Shown: positions 7,086 to 16,403 of the stretch, piece after piece
Numbering within the stretch: position 1 is the stretch's first letter
How the letters are laid out: the number at the start of each line of letters is the position of its first letter
Origin: Planktothricoides raciborskii GIHE-MW2
GTDB lineage: Bacteria; Cyanobacteriota; Cyanobacteriia; Cyanobacteriales; Laspinemataceae
Reading direction: 5' to 3'
Assembly: GCF_040564635.1 (NCBI RefSeq)
Contig: NZ_CP159837.1
Location: 3,025,001-3,089,000, forward strand
Length of the DNA stretch: 64,000 nt
Made by a program: the position numbers and the translations under genes
The notes under the pieces: generated by a model
Seen by the model: only the letters and a program-made list of their open reading frames with translations
Told to the model about the DNA's origin: nothing
Database searches by the model: none

Positions 7086-10000
7086 ATGGATAGTTTTGCA
7101 CTGCTGCCAACGAGCGAAGTCACTCCGTTAGATTTTCTCGATCCTAATCGGACAGTCAATCCTACCGATTCGATCGCGGATCTGCCTATGGCAGATCCGC
7201 GATCGAATTTTGGCGCCGAATTGGGGTTTGATAGTAATTTATACTTAGGCCATCTCGATTTCGCGGCAAAAACGAGCAACGATCTATTTTCACCTTTGCC
7301 AAGGGGCGATCGGCAAGTAGGAAATTTAGAGGATTTATTCGCAAGTGCCAAAGGGCAAGGCGACGGGCAAGAAGACCCGATAACTGGCGCCGAGGAAACG
7401 CTACAGCAGGCGCGGGGAGTTGCGGAAAGTCACCTGGCTAATTTTGCCACAATCGCAGATTTTGACGAGAAGATGAATCTGGCGTTTGGGGAAAGTCGGA
7501 ATGTTGCGGCGACGGAGGCGTTGGCGAAGGCTTGGGAAACGGGAGATTTTAGCGGTATTCCAGAGATTGAGATTCGTCCCACGGTGGAAATTAATGGGGC
7601 TTTGGGGGCATTTGCCGGGGAAGGCAATAAGATTTATCTTTCTCAAGAGTTGCTGGAGGAAGGTAATGTTGGAGCGGTTGCCAATGTTCTGTTGGAAGAA
7701 ATCGGTCATGGAGTAGATTGGCAGATTAACGTTACAGATGCCTTTGGAGATGAAGGGGCAATTTTTTCGGCAGTAGTTCGAGGAGAAAGCCTGAGTGGGG
7801 CAGAGTTACAGGCGTTAAAGGCTGAGGATGACAGCGCGACTGTTTGGTTGGATGGACAATTGGTGGCGATCGAGCAGGCAGTAAACGCTCCCTACTCGGA
7901 CGCTGGCGGCCCAGAGGGGGACACCGCAGACATCAACTTAGGAACAAAACAAGGAACGGTCACTCTTTCCTACGAAACCTTTACAATTCCTGACAGACTA
8001 CAGCTTCAGTACGAAGGAAACGTAATATTTGACTCTGGTTTTGTCGGTACAGACGGCTTCAGGACGGTAAAAGTACCCTTCAGCGGAAACTCAGAGGAAA
8101 TAACATCAGTTCTAACCGCTAATCTGGACAATCCAAATACAGAGTGGGAATACACCGTAGATGTTGATGGCTGTGCGGATACAACTCCTTTGAACATCGA
8201 AGTGGTTGGCGGTAAATTCGAGGATACTGACGGGGATGGCGATTGCGACGCTCAGGGAACCATCCTGATTGGACGAACTGGACAAAATGGAATTCCTCGA
8301 ATGCTCAGGGTTGAAGGAGCCACTGCGGAATACGACGACAAGAGTCTCAGAATAACGGATGGAACAGTTTTTTCTGAAATTGGCAATGTAGCCGAGCCTT
8401 TGTTTCGGGGCAACTTTGAAATTTCGTTTAACACGGCGGTCACATCCTCACTCCAGGAAACCGGAAGCTTGCCAAATGAGTTTAAACTTGCTGATTTGGA
8501 TATTGATTTTAACAGTATAAGTCTGACTCCAACTGGAATTGGTTTAGGTTCTGTATTTAAACTGCCTACAGATTTAGGCAGTTTTGATATACAATTACCC
8601 GCACCTGACACTCTGTTTATTGATAACAATGGGTTACGCATTGGTCAAAGCCTTAAGTTGGCTTCAAACAAAAATCTCAAAGATTTCAAATTGTTTGGTC
8701 AACTTACAGTCAAAGAGCTTTCAGATTTATCCCTAGAGTATGTAGCTCCAGAAGACAAGCTGAAGCTTCAAGGAAAGCTTGCTTTAGGTCTTCCTGATAA
8801 CCCTCTCGGAGTTTCTGAAGTCGTTGCCGATCTTTCTGGCGATAACTTTATTCAAATTAGCGAAGATGCTAATGGAGATGGGTTGCCAGAAGTCGGAATA
8901 AACGGAGCGCTTACCATCAAGAGGGATATCGATTTGAAGAAAGGGTTCGGACTAAAAGACATAAGAATCACTTTCAACAACATCAGCAGAGAATTTGGAG
9001 GTGGTGCTACTTTTAAACGCTTTCCAGATGGGCTAGAGATAGGCGGTGATTTTCAGGCCACCTACGATCCCTGGGATATTAAATCAATCTCTGCTCAAGT
9101 GGACAATCTCAACAAACTTATTCCTGACACTCCCTTATTCCTTCAGGGGGGAACAATTAAATTAGATAACCTCGATCCATTGCAGCGTTTCTCAGGAAAA
9201 TCTAACCTTCCTAATATTGAATTAAATGGGGGCGCTAAAGTAACACTTGGTCCTCAACTCCCCAATCCGGTAACAATCCCACTGCCTGGGTGGGCTGGTG
9301 GAGATGTTAATTTATCCTCTCTTGCTGAGATTAATGGGGACTTAAAGTTAAATTTTTTTGATAGTGCTAGTGTCAAGGGGGAAGCAAAAATTTTAGGTGG
9401 ACTACTAGGAAGCCAAAGTCGAGAAATTGAAGTTAATTTCAAAGATCAATTTGTTAAGGTGACAGGTGGCTTTTCGGCACTTAACGGCTTACTCACACAA
9501 GAAGGCAGTGTCAAACTCACGTCCAAAGGGTTCACCTTAGCAGGTAAAGCAAGCGTTAAGTTTCCTGAGTCTATTCCTTTTTTAGGCACGAATGGCAATA
9601 GTTCTTTTTCAGGTAACTCCGTTCTCGAATTCAGTAATGATAGCAATTTGTCAAATGATTTTGTGGCAGCTTGGAGAACTGTAAAAGCCGAAAAATTGAC
9701 AGCGGCTCCTGACCTATCTATTACAACGGGTATCAAAGTCTTCTTTAATGGAAAGGTTGAAATTTTGACGAGAGACTTACCTCAAACTAATAGTTTTACT
9801 GTTGCTCCCGGTACACAGTGGATGGTAATGAGTGCTGATTGGGAAAATCCTGCTGCTAATGCACCAGTTCAGGTGAAAGCTCCAAATGGTACTATTTTCA
9901 ACGAGTCAGACTTTGCTGCTAACAACATTGCGATTGTTGATGACCTTACTGACTCTACTACTAAAGGGGTTATCGTACTCAACCCAACTCCAGGCATTTG

Positions 10001-11561
10001 GGATCTTAACGTGGCCGATCCTGCTGGTCTAGGGCAAGTGCAGTACACCGCTTTCCGGGACTCCGAAGCTCCTACTATTGAGGTAACGTCTCCAGCTACA
10101 GATGTCAGTGGTGGGCAGGTAGCTATTAACTACAACGCCTTTGATGCCGACTCAGAAGCTGAGATTGCCCTGTTCTACGATACTGACAACGAAGGCTTTG
10201 ATGGCGTACTAATCGCTGACGGACTTCAAGAGACTGACGGAGCAGGTAACTTTGTCTGGAACACTGAAGGCTTACCGACAGGCGATTATTACATCTATGC
10301 GATGGTCATGGACGAAAATAATCCTCCTGCCTTCAGCTATTCTCCAGGACGGGTAAGCATCACCGAAGAGGCGGATTTATCTGTCACTAAGACCGCAAGC
10401 GCAGATCCGGCAACCGTCGGGAATAATTTGACTTATACGATCGCAGTCACTAACAACGGAGCTGTAGAATCCAAGGGAGTAACGCTAACAGACACTCTGC
10501 CCGAAGGCGTAACCTTGGTTTCTTCAAGCATCCCGCCCGCGACACAATCGGACAACACCCTTACCTTTGACCTAGGCAACTTAGCCAGCGGTCAAAACGC
10601 AACAATAGACATTACTGTTGCGCCAACCACAGAGGGACTCATTACTAACACCGCAAGCGTTACCAGCCGCACCTTCGATCCAGACGCGACCAACGACGTT
10701 GACATATTAACAACCACAGTTGACGCAATCCCGGTAGAACCGACCGAACTCTCAGTCTCTAGAACTGACAGTCCCGACCCGGCTAACTTAGGAGAAAACT
10801 TTACCTATACTCTTACGGTTGCCAACAATGGCACCACTCCGGCTACGGACGTGACCCTCGCTGAGAGCCTACCGTCGGCAGTAAACCTCGTTTCTGCAAA
10901 CGCAAGTCGGGGAACTACATCTAGCGTAGCTGGCGGTCTATCTGCTAACTTAGGCACTCTTAGCAGCGGCGAAATCGCCACGGTCGATATTACCGTCAAC
11001 CCGATCGCTGCTGGCAACCTAGTCAGCACTACAAGCGTAGCGAGCAATGAAGCTGATGCCAATACAACCAACAATTTCCTAATTCAAAGTCAAACCGTTA
11101 ATCCGACAGGGATTGCTCCCGCAGACCTGGAGCTAACCAAAACTGTAGATAATCCCAGTCCTAGCACCGGCGACCTAGTTAACTTCGCTCTTACCCTTAC
11201 GAACAATGGGCCTGGAGTTGCCAGCGGTATCCAAGTTACCGACCTCCTACCTCCCGAGCTAACCTTTGTATCTGCCGCATCCAACCAAGGCAGCTACGAC
11301 CCGAGTACGGGGGTGTGGGACGCGGGCAATCTCCGAGATGGTCTGAGTACCCCTCTGACTATTACTGCTATCGTCAACTCCGGCGGCTCCATTACCACCA
11401 CTGCTGAGATAACCGCTACTGGTCAAGCCGACCCCGATTCTACTCCGGGTAACAACAATCCCGCTGAAGACGACCAAGCCTCTGTGTCCCTCAATGGGTC
11501 TGGCGGATCTCGGGAATTCAAAAACATATTCGGCATCGGCGACCCGCCGATCGTTATCTGA
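7086..11561 (+). CDS. large DUF11-repeat surface protein with metalloprotease-like segment
   Basis: A 1491-residue probable exported protein. The start ATG 7086 has GGAGCAGAAAC upstream. Residues ~135-265 contain VLLEEIGHGVDWQ...DEGAIFSAVVRGESLS. This segment is common in cyanobacterial exoproteins and looks metalloprotease-like, but only the EEIGHxxD signature is seen, not a classical HExxH. A long beta-rich middle follows. Three DUF11-type repeats begin near residues 1096 (ADLSVTKTASADPATVG), 1219 (TELSVSRTDSPDPANLG) and 1345 (ADLELTKTVDNPSPSTG), each with an NNG and LP motif. No N-terminal signal peptide is visible, so a type I-like export route is possible. It precedes an SLH-OprB porin, but the gap holds repeats and co-transcription is uncertain. 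Confidence 0.85.
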   Translation: MDSFALLPTSEVTPLDFLDPNRTVNPTDSIADLPMADPRSNFGAELGFDSNLYLGHLDFAAKTSNDLFSPLPRGDRQVGNLEDLFASAKGQGDGQEDPITGAEETLQQARGVAESHLANFATIADFDEKMNLAFGESRNVAATEALAKAWETGDFSGIPEIEIRPTVEINGALGAFAGEGNKIYLSQELLEEGNVGAVANVLLEEIGHGVDWQINVTDAFGDEGAIFSAVVRGESLSGAELQALKAEDDSATVWLDGQLVAIEQAVNAPYSDAGGPEGDTADINLGTKQGTVTLSYETFTIPDRLQLQYEGNVIFDSGFVGTDGFRTVKVPFSGNSEEITSVLTANLDNPNTEWEYTVDVDGCADTTPLNIEVVGGKFEDTDGDGDCDAQGTILIGRTGQNGIPRMLRVEGATAEYDDKSLRITDGTVFSEIGNVAEPLFRGNFEISFNTAVTSSLQETGSLPNEFKLADLDIDFNSISLTPTGIGLGSVFKLPTDLGSFDIQLPAPDTLFIDNNGLRIGQSLKLASNKNLKDFKLFGQLTVKELSDLSLEYVAPEDKLKLQGKLALGLPDNPLGVSEVVADLSGDNFIQISEDANGDGLPEVGINGALTIKRDIDLKKGFGLKDIRITFNNISREFGGGATFKRFPDGLEIGGDFQATYDPWDIKSISAQVDNLNKLIPDTPLFLQGGTIKLDNLDPLQRFSGKSNLPNIELNGGAKVTLGPQLPNPVTIPLPGWAGGDVNLSSLAEINGDLKLNFFDSASVKGEAKILGGLLGSQSREIEVNFKDQFVKVTGGFSALNGLLTQEGSVKLTSKGFTLAGKASVKFPESIPFLGTNGNSSFSGNSVLEFSNDSNLSNDFVAAWRTVKAEKLTAAPDLSITTGIKVFFNGKVEILTRDLPQTNSFTVAPGTQWMVMSADWENPAANAPVQVKAPNGTIFNESDFAANNIAIVDDLTDSTTKGVIVLNPTPGIWDLNVADPAGLGQVQYTAFRDSEAPTIEVTSPATDVSGGQVAINYNAFDADSEAEIALFYDTDNEGFDGVLIADGLQETDGAGNFVWNTEGLPTGDYYIYAMVMDENNPPAFSYSPGRVSITEEADLSVTKTASADPATVGNNLTYTIAVTNNGAVESKGVTLTDTLPEGVTLVSSSIPPATQSDNTLTFDLGNLASGQNATIDITVAPTTEGLITNTASVTSRTFDPDATNDVDILTTTVDAIPVEPTELSVSRTDSPDPANLGENFTYTLTVANNGTTPATDVTLAESLPSAVNLVSANASRGTTSSVAGGLSANLGTLSSGEIATVDITVNPIAAGNLVSTTSVASNEADANTTNNFLIQSQTVNPTGIAPADLELTKTVDNPSPSTGDLVNFALTLTNNGPGVASGIQVTDLLPPELTFVSAASNQGSYDPSTGVWDAGNLRDGLSTPLTITAIVNSGGSITTTAEITATGQADPDSTPGNNNPAEDDQASVSLNGSGGSREFKNIFGIGDPPIVI
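7171..7205. repeat. perfect palindrome inside the DUF11-protein gene
   Basis: 16-bp arms CGATCGCGGATCTGCC / GGCAGATCCGCGATCG around TAT, lying in frame and encoding about residues 29-40 of the 1491-aa protein (SIADLPMADPRS). The mRNA would form a very stable hairpin 85 bases after the start codon. Confidence 0.7.
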
Positions 11562-11581
11562 AAAATTTACTCTTCTGGCCT

Positions 11582-11611
11582 CCCCCTTTTTAAGGGGGAC
11601 GGGAGGGGGAT
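11582..11611. repeat. C/G-rich hairpin downstream of the DUF11-protein gene
   Basis: CCCCCTT / AAGGGGG stem 20 bases after the stop codon, without a T-run, followed by GGGAGGGGG. A related sequence is at 54605-54636. It could slow or end transcription, but it looks more like a member of an interspersed repeat family. Confidence 0.4.
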
Positions 11612-11718
11612 CCTAACCGAATTGCCGTAGGGGCAATCCCCCCGTGGTTGCCCCCGATCGCCCGTCACCCCGGTATCGCAAATCAAACGTTGATTGTAGT
11701 GTGAGGAAACAAATCCCA

Positions 11719-13335
11719 ATGTCTCAACCGATCTCAAATCTCATCAGGGTCGCCTCCGTCCCCGCAGCTTTAGCAATCAACCTGCTAGTCTCAAATCCCA
11801 CCCTAGCCTCAGAAATGGCTCAACTGGGCGACTCCTCCGAACCGCTCGATCGCATCAACTTTGTCACCGACCTCAGCGACATTAGCCCCACCGACTGGGC
11901 TTACAGCGCCCTACAAAATCTTGCCCAACGCTACAATTGCCTCTTAGCCTACCCAGATGGCACCTATCGCGGCAACCGAGCCATGACTCGCTATGAATTT
12001 GCCGCCGGTTTAAACGAATGTTTAAATACCATCCAAGCTCTGATCCAACAAGCCGGTTCCGACATCAACTCAGACGACATCGAAACCTTGCTGCGTTTGC
12101 AACAAGAATTTACCGCCGAATTAGAAATATTACGCAATCGAGTCAATGCCTTAGAAATCCGTACTGCCGAACTAGAAGCCAATCAATTTTCCACCACCAC
12201 CAAACTCACCGGCGAAGCCATTTTCACCCTGACCGATGCCTTTAGTTCTAACGACAATAATCAAACCGCCTTCCAACAGCGCGTCCGCCTCAACTTTAAC
12301 ACCAGCTTTACGGGTCAAGACCTGCTGATTACGCGATTGCAAGTGGGCAATAGCAGCCCTTTAAATCTAGAAAGTACCAACAAAGGAGTGGAATTTTTTA
12401 CCAGTACCAGCGAAGGTTTCCCAACCAATCAAGTCTTTGGCGATACCGAAAATACAGTTACTTTAGACACCCTACAATATCAATTTTCCCTCAGCGATAA
12501 AACTAGGATATTCATTGCCGCCAATGCTGGCATTTGGGATGACTTTGCCCCCACCCTAAATCCCTTATTTGAAGACTTTGATGGCGGCAGGGGTTCTCTA
12601 TCTGCGTTTGCCCAAAAAAACCCGATTTATCGTCTCGGTGGCGGTGCCGGTTTGGGGGTCAATATTACACCAAATGATGATTTTCAACTCACCCTAGGTT
12701 ACTTGGCAGGGGAAGGGTCAACGCCCAATTCCGGTGATGGTCTGTTCAATGGAGATTTTTCCGCTTTAGCCCAACTAACTTGGCGACCAAATAATAAAAT
12801 TGGCGTCGGTTTTACCTATAACCACGCTTACTTTGGTGCCGGACGATTTGGGTTTGATAATGGGGGCGGTCATTTAGATAGTGGAACCCTGCCTTTTGCC
12901 GGAACCAGTGTTGCCAACCGCGTGGGAGCAACCAGTGCCACCAATAGCGATTCTTTGGGATTCCAATTTGCCTTAGCAGTCGCTCCCAAATTGCAAATTA
13001 ATGGTTGGCTTGGTTACACAAAAGTGAACCTGCGCGATCGCGATTTGGACGGGGATATTTGGAACGGCGCCTTACTTGTGGGCTTACCGGATTTAGGCAA
13101 ACCGGGCAACCTTGCGGGTTTGGCGATCGGCATCCAACCTTATCTGACTAATCTTGACAATTTCAATCAAGAATTTGAGCAAGATCCGCCGTTTCATGTA
13201 GAAGGATTTTACAAATTACAAATGACGGAGAATATCTCCCTAACTCCTGGATTTATTTGGCTGCTATCCCCCAACCAAGATGCCGATAACAAAGATATCT
13301 TTTTGGGAACAGTGAGAACCACCTTTACATTTTAA
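11719..13335 (+). CDS. SLH-OprB outer-membrane porin (iron uptake porin type)
   Basis: A 538-residue cyanobacterial porin. ATG 11719 (MSQPISNLIRVASVPAALAINLL) follows GAGGAAAC, and the first ~35 residues look like a Sec signal peptide with cleavage near LASEMA. One SLH domain (VTDLSDISPTDWAYSALQNLAQRY...YPDGTYRGNRAMTRYEFAAGL) should bind peptidoglycan-linked polymer. A short coiled coil (LLRLQQEFTAELEILRNRVNALEIRTAELE) comes next. The rest is an OprB-type beta-barrel ending RTTFTF, with the terminal Phe expected for BAM-dependent assembly. Such porins are the main outer-membrane proteins of cyanobacteria and pass small solutes and inorganic ions. The family is certain; substrate selectivity is not. 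Confidence 0.93.
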   Translation: MSQPISNLIRVASVPAALAINLLVSNPTLASEMAQLGDSSEPLDRINFVTDLSDISPTDWAYSALQNLAQRYNCLLAYPDGTYRGNRAMTRYEFAAGLNECLNTIQALIQQAGSDINSDDIETLLRLQQEFTAELEILRNRVNALEIRTAELEANQFSTTTKLTGEAIFTLTDAFSSNDNNQTAFQQRVRLNFNTSFTGQDLLITRLQVGNSSPLNLESTNKGVEFFTSTSEGFPTNQVFGDTENTVTLDTLQYQFSLSDKTRIFIAANAGIWDDFAPTLNPLFEDFDGGRGSLSAFAQKNPIYRLGGGAGLGVNITPNDDFQLTLGYLAGEGSTPNSGDGLFNGDFSALAQLTWRPNNKIGVGFTYNHAYFGAGRFGFDNGGGHLDSGTLPFAGTSVANRVGATSATNSDSLGFQFALAVAPKLQINGWLGYTKVNLRDRDLDGDIWNGALLVGLPDLGKPGNLAGLAIGIQPYLTNLDNFNQEFEQDPPFHVEGFYKLQMTENISLTPGFIWLLSPNQDADNKDIFLGTVRTTFTF

Positions 13336-13436
13336 ATCGCCGGTGAAGTTGGTGATCTCAATGGCAAAAATTGTGCGATGACCGAGTAAAGCTTGACTTT
13401 CAAGACATATCTATCTATTCTGAAAGGAAATTGACA

Positions 13437-14006
13437 ATGAAACTGAAAATTGGATCTAAATTAACCGCTATCTCATCTGCCTTATTAGTTGGCTGTGCTT
13501 CAATCGTCAGCGGACCATCATGGTTAGAAATGGAAACCAATCCAGCCAATGTTGATGTTACTCTTGTGGGCGTAGAAAATGGCAGTGAAAAAAAGTTGGT
13601 TACTCCGTTTAAAGTCGAATTAGATCGAAGCACTGACTACAGATTAACCGTAGAAACCGAAAACTACCGTTCTGAAGAAATTTACATCGATCGCAAAATC
13701 AACGGTTGGTTTTGGGGGAACATACTCCTGGGGGGTCCGCTTGGGATGGTGATTGACTATGCCACTGATAGTATGTGGAAACATAATCAGAGTTTAATCG
13801 CTTTAGATTTAACCAGCCTGAGTACCGCACCCGATGAAATTGAGTTAAAGGTGCCAGTAAAACTAGAGTATCCTGATAGTAGCTATGAAACAGTGTTCTT
13901 GCCGATCAAATTTTACAAAAAACAACCCGGTCATGCAAACAATGTCACCTGCCCGGAAATAACCATAGAAGCGATCGAATCGCGGAATCCTAATTGCAAA
14001 CTGTAA
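13437..14006 (+). CDS. PEGA-like lipoprotein
   Basis: A 189-residue predicted lipoprotein. ATG 13437 is preceded by GAAAGGAAA. The N-terminus MKLKIGSKLTAISSALLVGCASIVSG is a lipobox signal (LVGC), so the mature protein should begin with an acylated cysteine. The next segment (METNPANVDVTLVGVENGSEKKLVTPFKVELDRSTDYRLTVETENYRSEEIYI) resembles a PEGA beta-domain. It is followed by a glycine-rich hydrophobic stretch (WFWGNILLGGPLGMVIDYATDSMW) seen in many small cell-envelope lipoproteins. It lies 101 bp after the porin gene in the same direction and may be expressed with it. The function is unknown; a cell-wall or outer-membrane location is inferred. Confidence 0.75.
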   Translation: MKLKIGSKLTAISSALLVGCASIVSGPSWLEMETNPANVDVTLVGVENGSEKKLVTPFKVELDRSTDYRLTVETENYRSEEIYIDRKINGWFWGNILLGGPLGMVIDYATDSMWKHNQSLIALDLTSLSTAPDEIELKVPVKLEYPDSSYETVFLPIKFYKKQPGHANNVTCPEITIEAIESRNPNCKL

Positions 14007-14141
14007 ACAGAATAACTAGAAGCCAATTCTTCTGAAATAGAATTGTCAGAAGCAGATTCTTTTGAAACAGCAGTTCAAAAATCAAAGGATTCTAAATAGT
14101 CTTTAGTTTCTAAAGACTAAACAAAGATAGAATTTGCCTGT

Positions 14142-14178
14142 AACAATAGCGGAATCTTTGATTCCGCTATTGTTTTTT
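14142..14178 (+). terminator. rho-independent terminator (second copy)
   Basis: Same ACAATAGCGGAATC stem-loop with T7 as at 5245, placed 135 bp after the lipoprotein stop. Bases 14007-14141 before it contain only short direct repeats (TTCTGAAATAG / TTTTGAAACAG) and no gene. Confidence 0.8.
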
Positions 14179-14248
14179 TCTATCTACCAGACTTTTAGCG
14201 CTTTCATGGTAAATTTCCCAACTCCTCAATAAGCTGACTCGGAGTGAT
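14179..14248 (-). pseudogene. inverted relic of a vapC 3' end (second copy)
   Basis: Reverse strand encodes the TPSQLIEELGNLP-stop end of the PIN toxin at 16400-16822. Practically identical to 5281-5350, showing duplication of a block rather than three independent insertions. The GTAGAGACG palindrome follows at 14275-14315; the rest to 14488 is block DNA without a gene. Confidence 0.72.
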
Positions 14249-14488
14249 ACAACATACTCACGAGTAAACCACGCCATAATGTAGAGACGATTCGCTTTCT
14301 CGCCTCTACATTATGTATTTTGTCTGTGGTTGATTAATTCGCGATCGCCAATTATGGCAGTCAGGTAAAGGCCGATGTGAGGGTTTGTAAATGGTGAAAT
14401 CTCAGGGTTAAGATCGCGATCGCCCCAAATAATCTTGTTAAACTAATAGGAGGCGATCGCTGTTATTTAGTGAGTTTAATCGATAAGT

Positions 14489-15238
14489 TTAATCGATTTC
14501 CTCTGGATTGATTCCCATTGCTCGTAACCGCTGGGCTAATTTTTCATTGCGAGTTTCCAGAGTTTTGATTTTCGCTTGTTCCTGCTTAATTAATTGCTCC
14601 ACCACCGGCGGATTAAGCAATTCTTGCACCGATAAATTAAGCTGGTCAAACTGCTCCGAAACTATCGAACTATCTTCGCTAAAATCAACCCCAATATATC
14701 CTTCTTCCTGAGTAGTGGCAAACACTCTCACTCGTTTCTTTTGGGGGTCTACAATCCAATATTCGGGAATTTCTGCCAGTTCGTATTCGCTCCGTTTAAT
14801 GATATAATCATCCCGGCGATTACTGCTGACAATTTCGACTACTAAAATCGGCTTTTCCGCAAAATCTAATACCCCAGCACCCGGACGTGAAATCACTTCT
14901 TGCCAAACACTTTGGCTACAGATTACTACATCAGGAATTCGCGATGAATTTTCGGCGGTGCGAACGCCCGTCCCTAAAGAGTTGGCGACTAAATTCAAGT
15001 TTTTCTCAGCAAAGTAGCGCTGTAACTTGTAAATCAAAAATTTGCAAATATTGGTATGTAAGTGACTTTGTGCTGGCATCGGTATGAGTTTCCCCCTGAA
15101 TAATTCATAAAGAACATCCGGTTCTCCCTCATACGCGAGGTATTCTTGGAAGGTTAAGAGATGTTCGGTTGACGGCTGTGCTTGTTCTTGAGGTTGCTCG
15201 ATCGCCACCTCGGTTACTCTTTCGACAGCTTGAGTCAT
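14489..15238 (-). CDS. Uma2 family endonuclease-like protein (DUF820), no heptad tail
   Basis: A 249-residue paralogue of the Uma2 protein at 5591, nearly identical in the core (SRIPDVVICSQ, VVEIVSSNRRDDYIIKRSEYE, EIPEYWIVDPQKKRV) and in its upstream DNA. The start is ATG 15238 after GAGAGG. Its distinguishing feature is the C-terminus. After LEQLIKQEQAKIKTLE-type sequence it goes directly to TRNEKLAQRLRAMGINPEEID, with none of the QRAE heptads present in its paralogues. It may be the ancestral short form or a contraction. PD-(D/E)XK-like residues are conserved, so it is probably functional, with unknown substrate. Confidence 0.87.
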   Translation of the reverse strand: MTQAVERVTEVAIEQPQEQAQPSTEHLLTFQEYLAYEGEPDVLYELFRGKLIPMPAQSHLHTNICKFLIYKLQRYFAEKNLNLVANSLGTGVRTAENSSRIPDVVICSQSVWQEVISRPGAGVLDFAEKPILVVEIVSSNRRDDYIIKRSEYELAEIPEYWIVDPQKKRVRVFATTQEEGYIGVDFSEDSSIVSEQFDQLNLSVQELLNPPVVEQLIKQEQAKIKTLETRNEKLAQRLRAMGINPEEID

Positions 15239-15514
15239 AATGCTAGACCTCTCGTCGCGATCGCTTTCTCTGAATATTTTAGCTAATTTATTATGGACTC
15301 TCCGCAATCAGTCGTTATTTCTGAAATCGTTACCTCTTCGATATCAGCTTTAATCGCTATTGTTGGCAATATGAGATTTTTTAGCGGGGAATATTTCACA
15401 AAAAATCAGGTAAGCGATCGCCTACCTGATTAATCAATAAAAAATCGGGTTTCTTCAAAAACCCGGTTTCGTCGAAGTTACCCGGTTTTTTGAATACTCA
15501 CACAAACGGGGCAA

Positions 15515-15790
15515 TTATGCGGAGACAATATAATTAGAATTCACCGCAGTCAAAACCCCAGAATTAACCAAAGCTTGATACACAATTGCCGCCACTTCAG
15601 ATGTAGCTGGAGTTAATGACGCTAACTTCTCCTTGGGAAACCTAGGCCGGGTAAACAATTGCCGCCACTTCAGCCCGGGTAATCTCCCGCATATAAGCTG
15701 GATTAAGTTGGGATAGTTGACGATGATTTGTTTTTCCGTGGCAGTAGCAATTTCATCGGTGGCATAGCTGGGAGAATAGCTGCAAAAAGA
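15515..15790 (-). pseudogene. degenerate SLH-protein relic (second copy)
   Basis: The minus strand begins at the TAA stop (15515-15517) with the same C-terminus [22 protein letters not shown] as the 24376 gene. It then breaks into scrambled pieces of the SLH module (for example TATEKQIIVNYPNLT and an [11 protein letters not shown]-like piece) with frameshifts and deletions, and ends near 15790. Bases 15800-15895 hold a palindromic GTAGGGGCAA / TTGCCCCTAC repeat. Confidence 0.7.
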
Positions 15791-15896
15791 CTCAGTTTAC
15801 GAAAGATAGAGACTTTATTTTAAAAATTGTTCTCCGGTAGTAGGGGCAATTCCTCAAGGCGATGGTTGCCCCTACTATCGATCGTCTCAGTCAAAT

Positions 15897-16065
15897 ATTA
15901 AAGCGATCGCTACGAACTCATCCCCATGCAAGGGCGAAGCATTTCCGCCGATAACTTATCAGTTCAAACCAAAGATTTACTGCGGAAATGCTTTGCCCCT
16001 ACAGGTTGTTTTATCTGCCAGAAAATCCGGCATATCGCGCTTTGGGGAAAAGGGCGATCGCACCC
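15897..16065. repeat. GCGATCGC-bounded palindromic interspersed repeat
   Basis: Closest relative of 2456-2635: shared GGGCGAAGCATTTCCGCCG arm, internal CAAAGATTTACTGCGG, CTACAGGTTGTTTTATCTGCC and CGCTTTGGGGAAA, with HIP1 at both edges (15903 and 16056). As at 2456, it adjoins a PIN toxin-antitoxin pair. Confidence 0.75.
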
Positions 16066-16093
16066 CTAATCCAGATTGAGAAATGCTCTATAC

Positions 16094-16099
16094 TATAAT
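16094..16099 (+). promoter_or_regulatory. -10 box of the second PIN toxin-antitoxin operon
   Basis: TATAAT preceded by TAC, 20 bases before the antitoxin ATG at 16119. No clear -35 was seen. Confidence 0.4.
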
Positions 16100-16118
16100 A
16101 AAAATCCAGAATCTTCCT

Positions 16119-16403
16119 ATGCAAGTCTATAAACTCAAGGGAACCGTTGACCGATTTGGAAATTTAATTATTAAAGAACCCATTCAACTGCCACCAGGGG
16201 AAGTAGAGGTGCGTCTACAGTCAATAGAATCTGTGGATACGTCTGCATCAAAAATTGAAATGGATATGACAAAACCCGATCGGCAAGTTGAATGCAGCGT
16301 TCCCATCTTAAAAGAATGGCTAGAGTTGACCGAACCTGCCCCCCCAGATTTTGATGATGACCAAGCCAAGTGGGACTATTTGAAGGAGAAATATAACTTG
16401 TGA
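16119..16403 (+). CDS. antitoxin of PIN toxin pair
   Basis: A 94-residue acidic protein starting MQVYKLKGTVDRFGNLIIKEPIQLPPGEVEVRLQ. The beta-strand-rich N-terminus with the pattern G-x-V-D-x-x-G-x-L-x-L is frequent in cyanobacterial antitoxin-like proteins. The C-terminus ILKEWLELTEPAPPDFDDDQAKWDYLKEKYNL is a likely toxin-binding tail. ATG 16119 fits the -10 box at 16094; an upstream ATG at 16083 would overlap the promoter. The stop overlaps the toxin start by 4 bases (GTGA, 16400-16403), indicating translational coupling. It presumably neutralises the PIN toxin. Confidence 0.75.
   Translation: MQVYKLKGTVDRFGNLIIKEPIQLPPGEVEVRLQSIESVDTSASKIEMDMTKPDRQVECSVPILKEWLELTEPAPPDFDDDQAKWDYLKEKYNL

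Noticed and set aside
7693-7740. Classical zinc metalloprotease HExxH site in the DUF11 protein
   Set aside because: The motif is EEIGHGVD, not HExxH; metal binding cannot be claimed from sequence alone.
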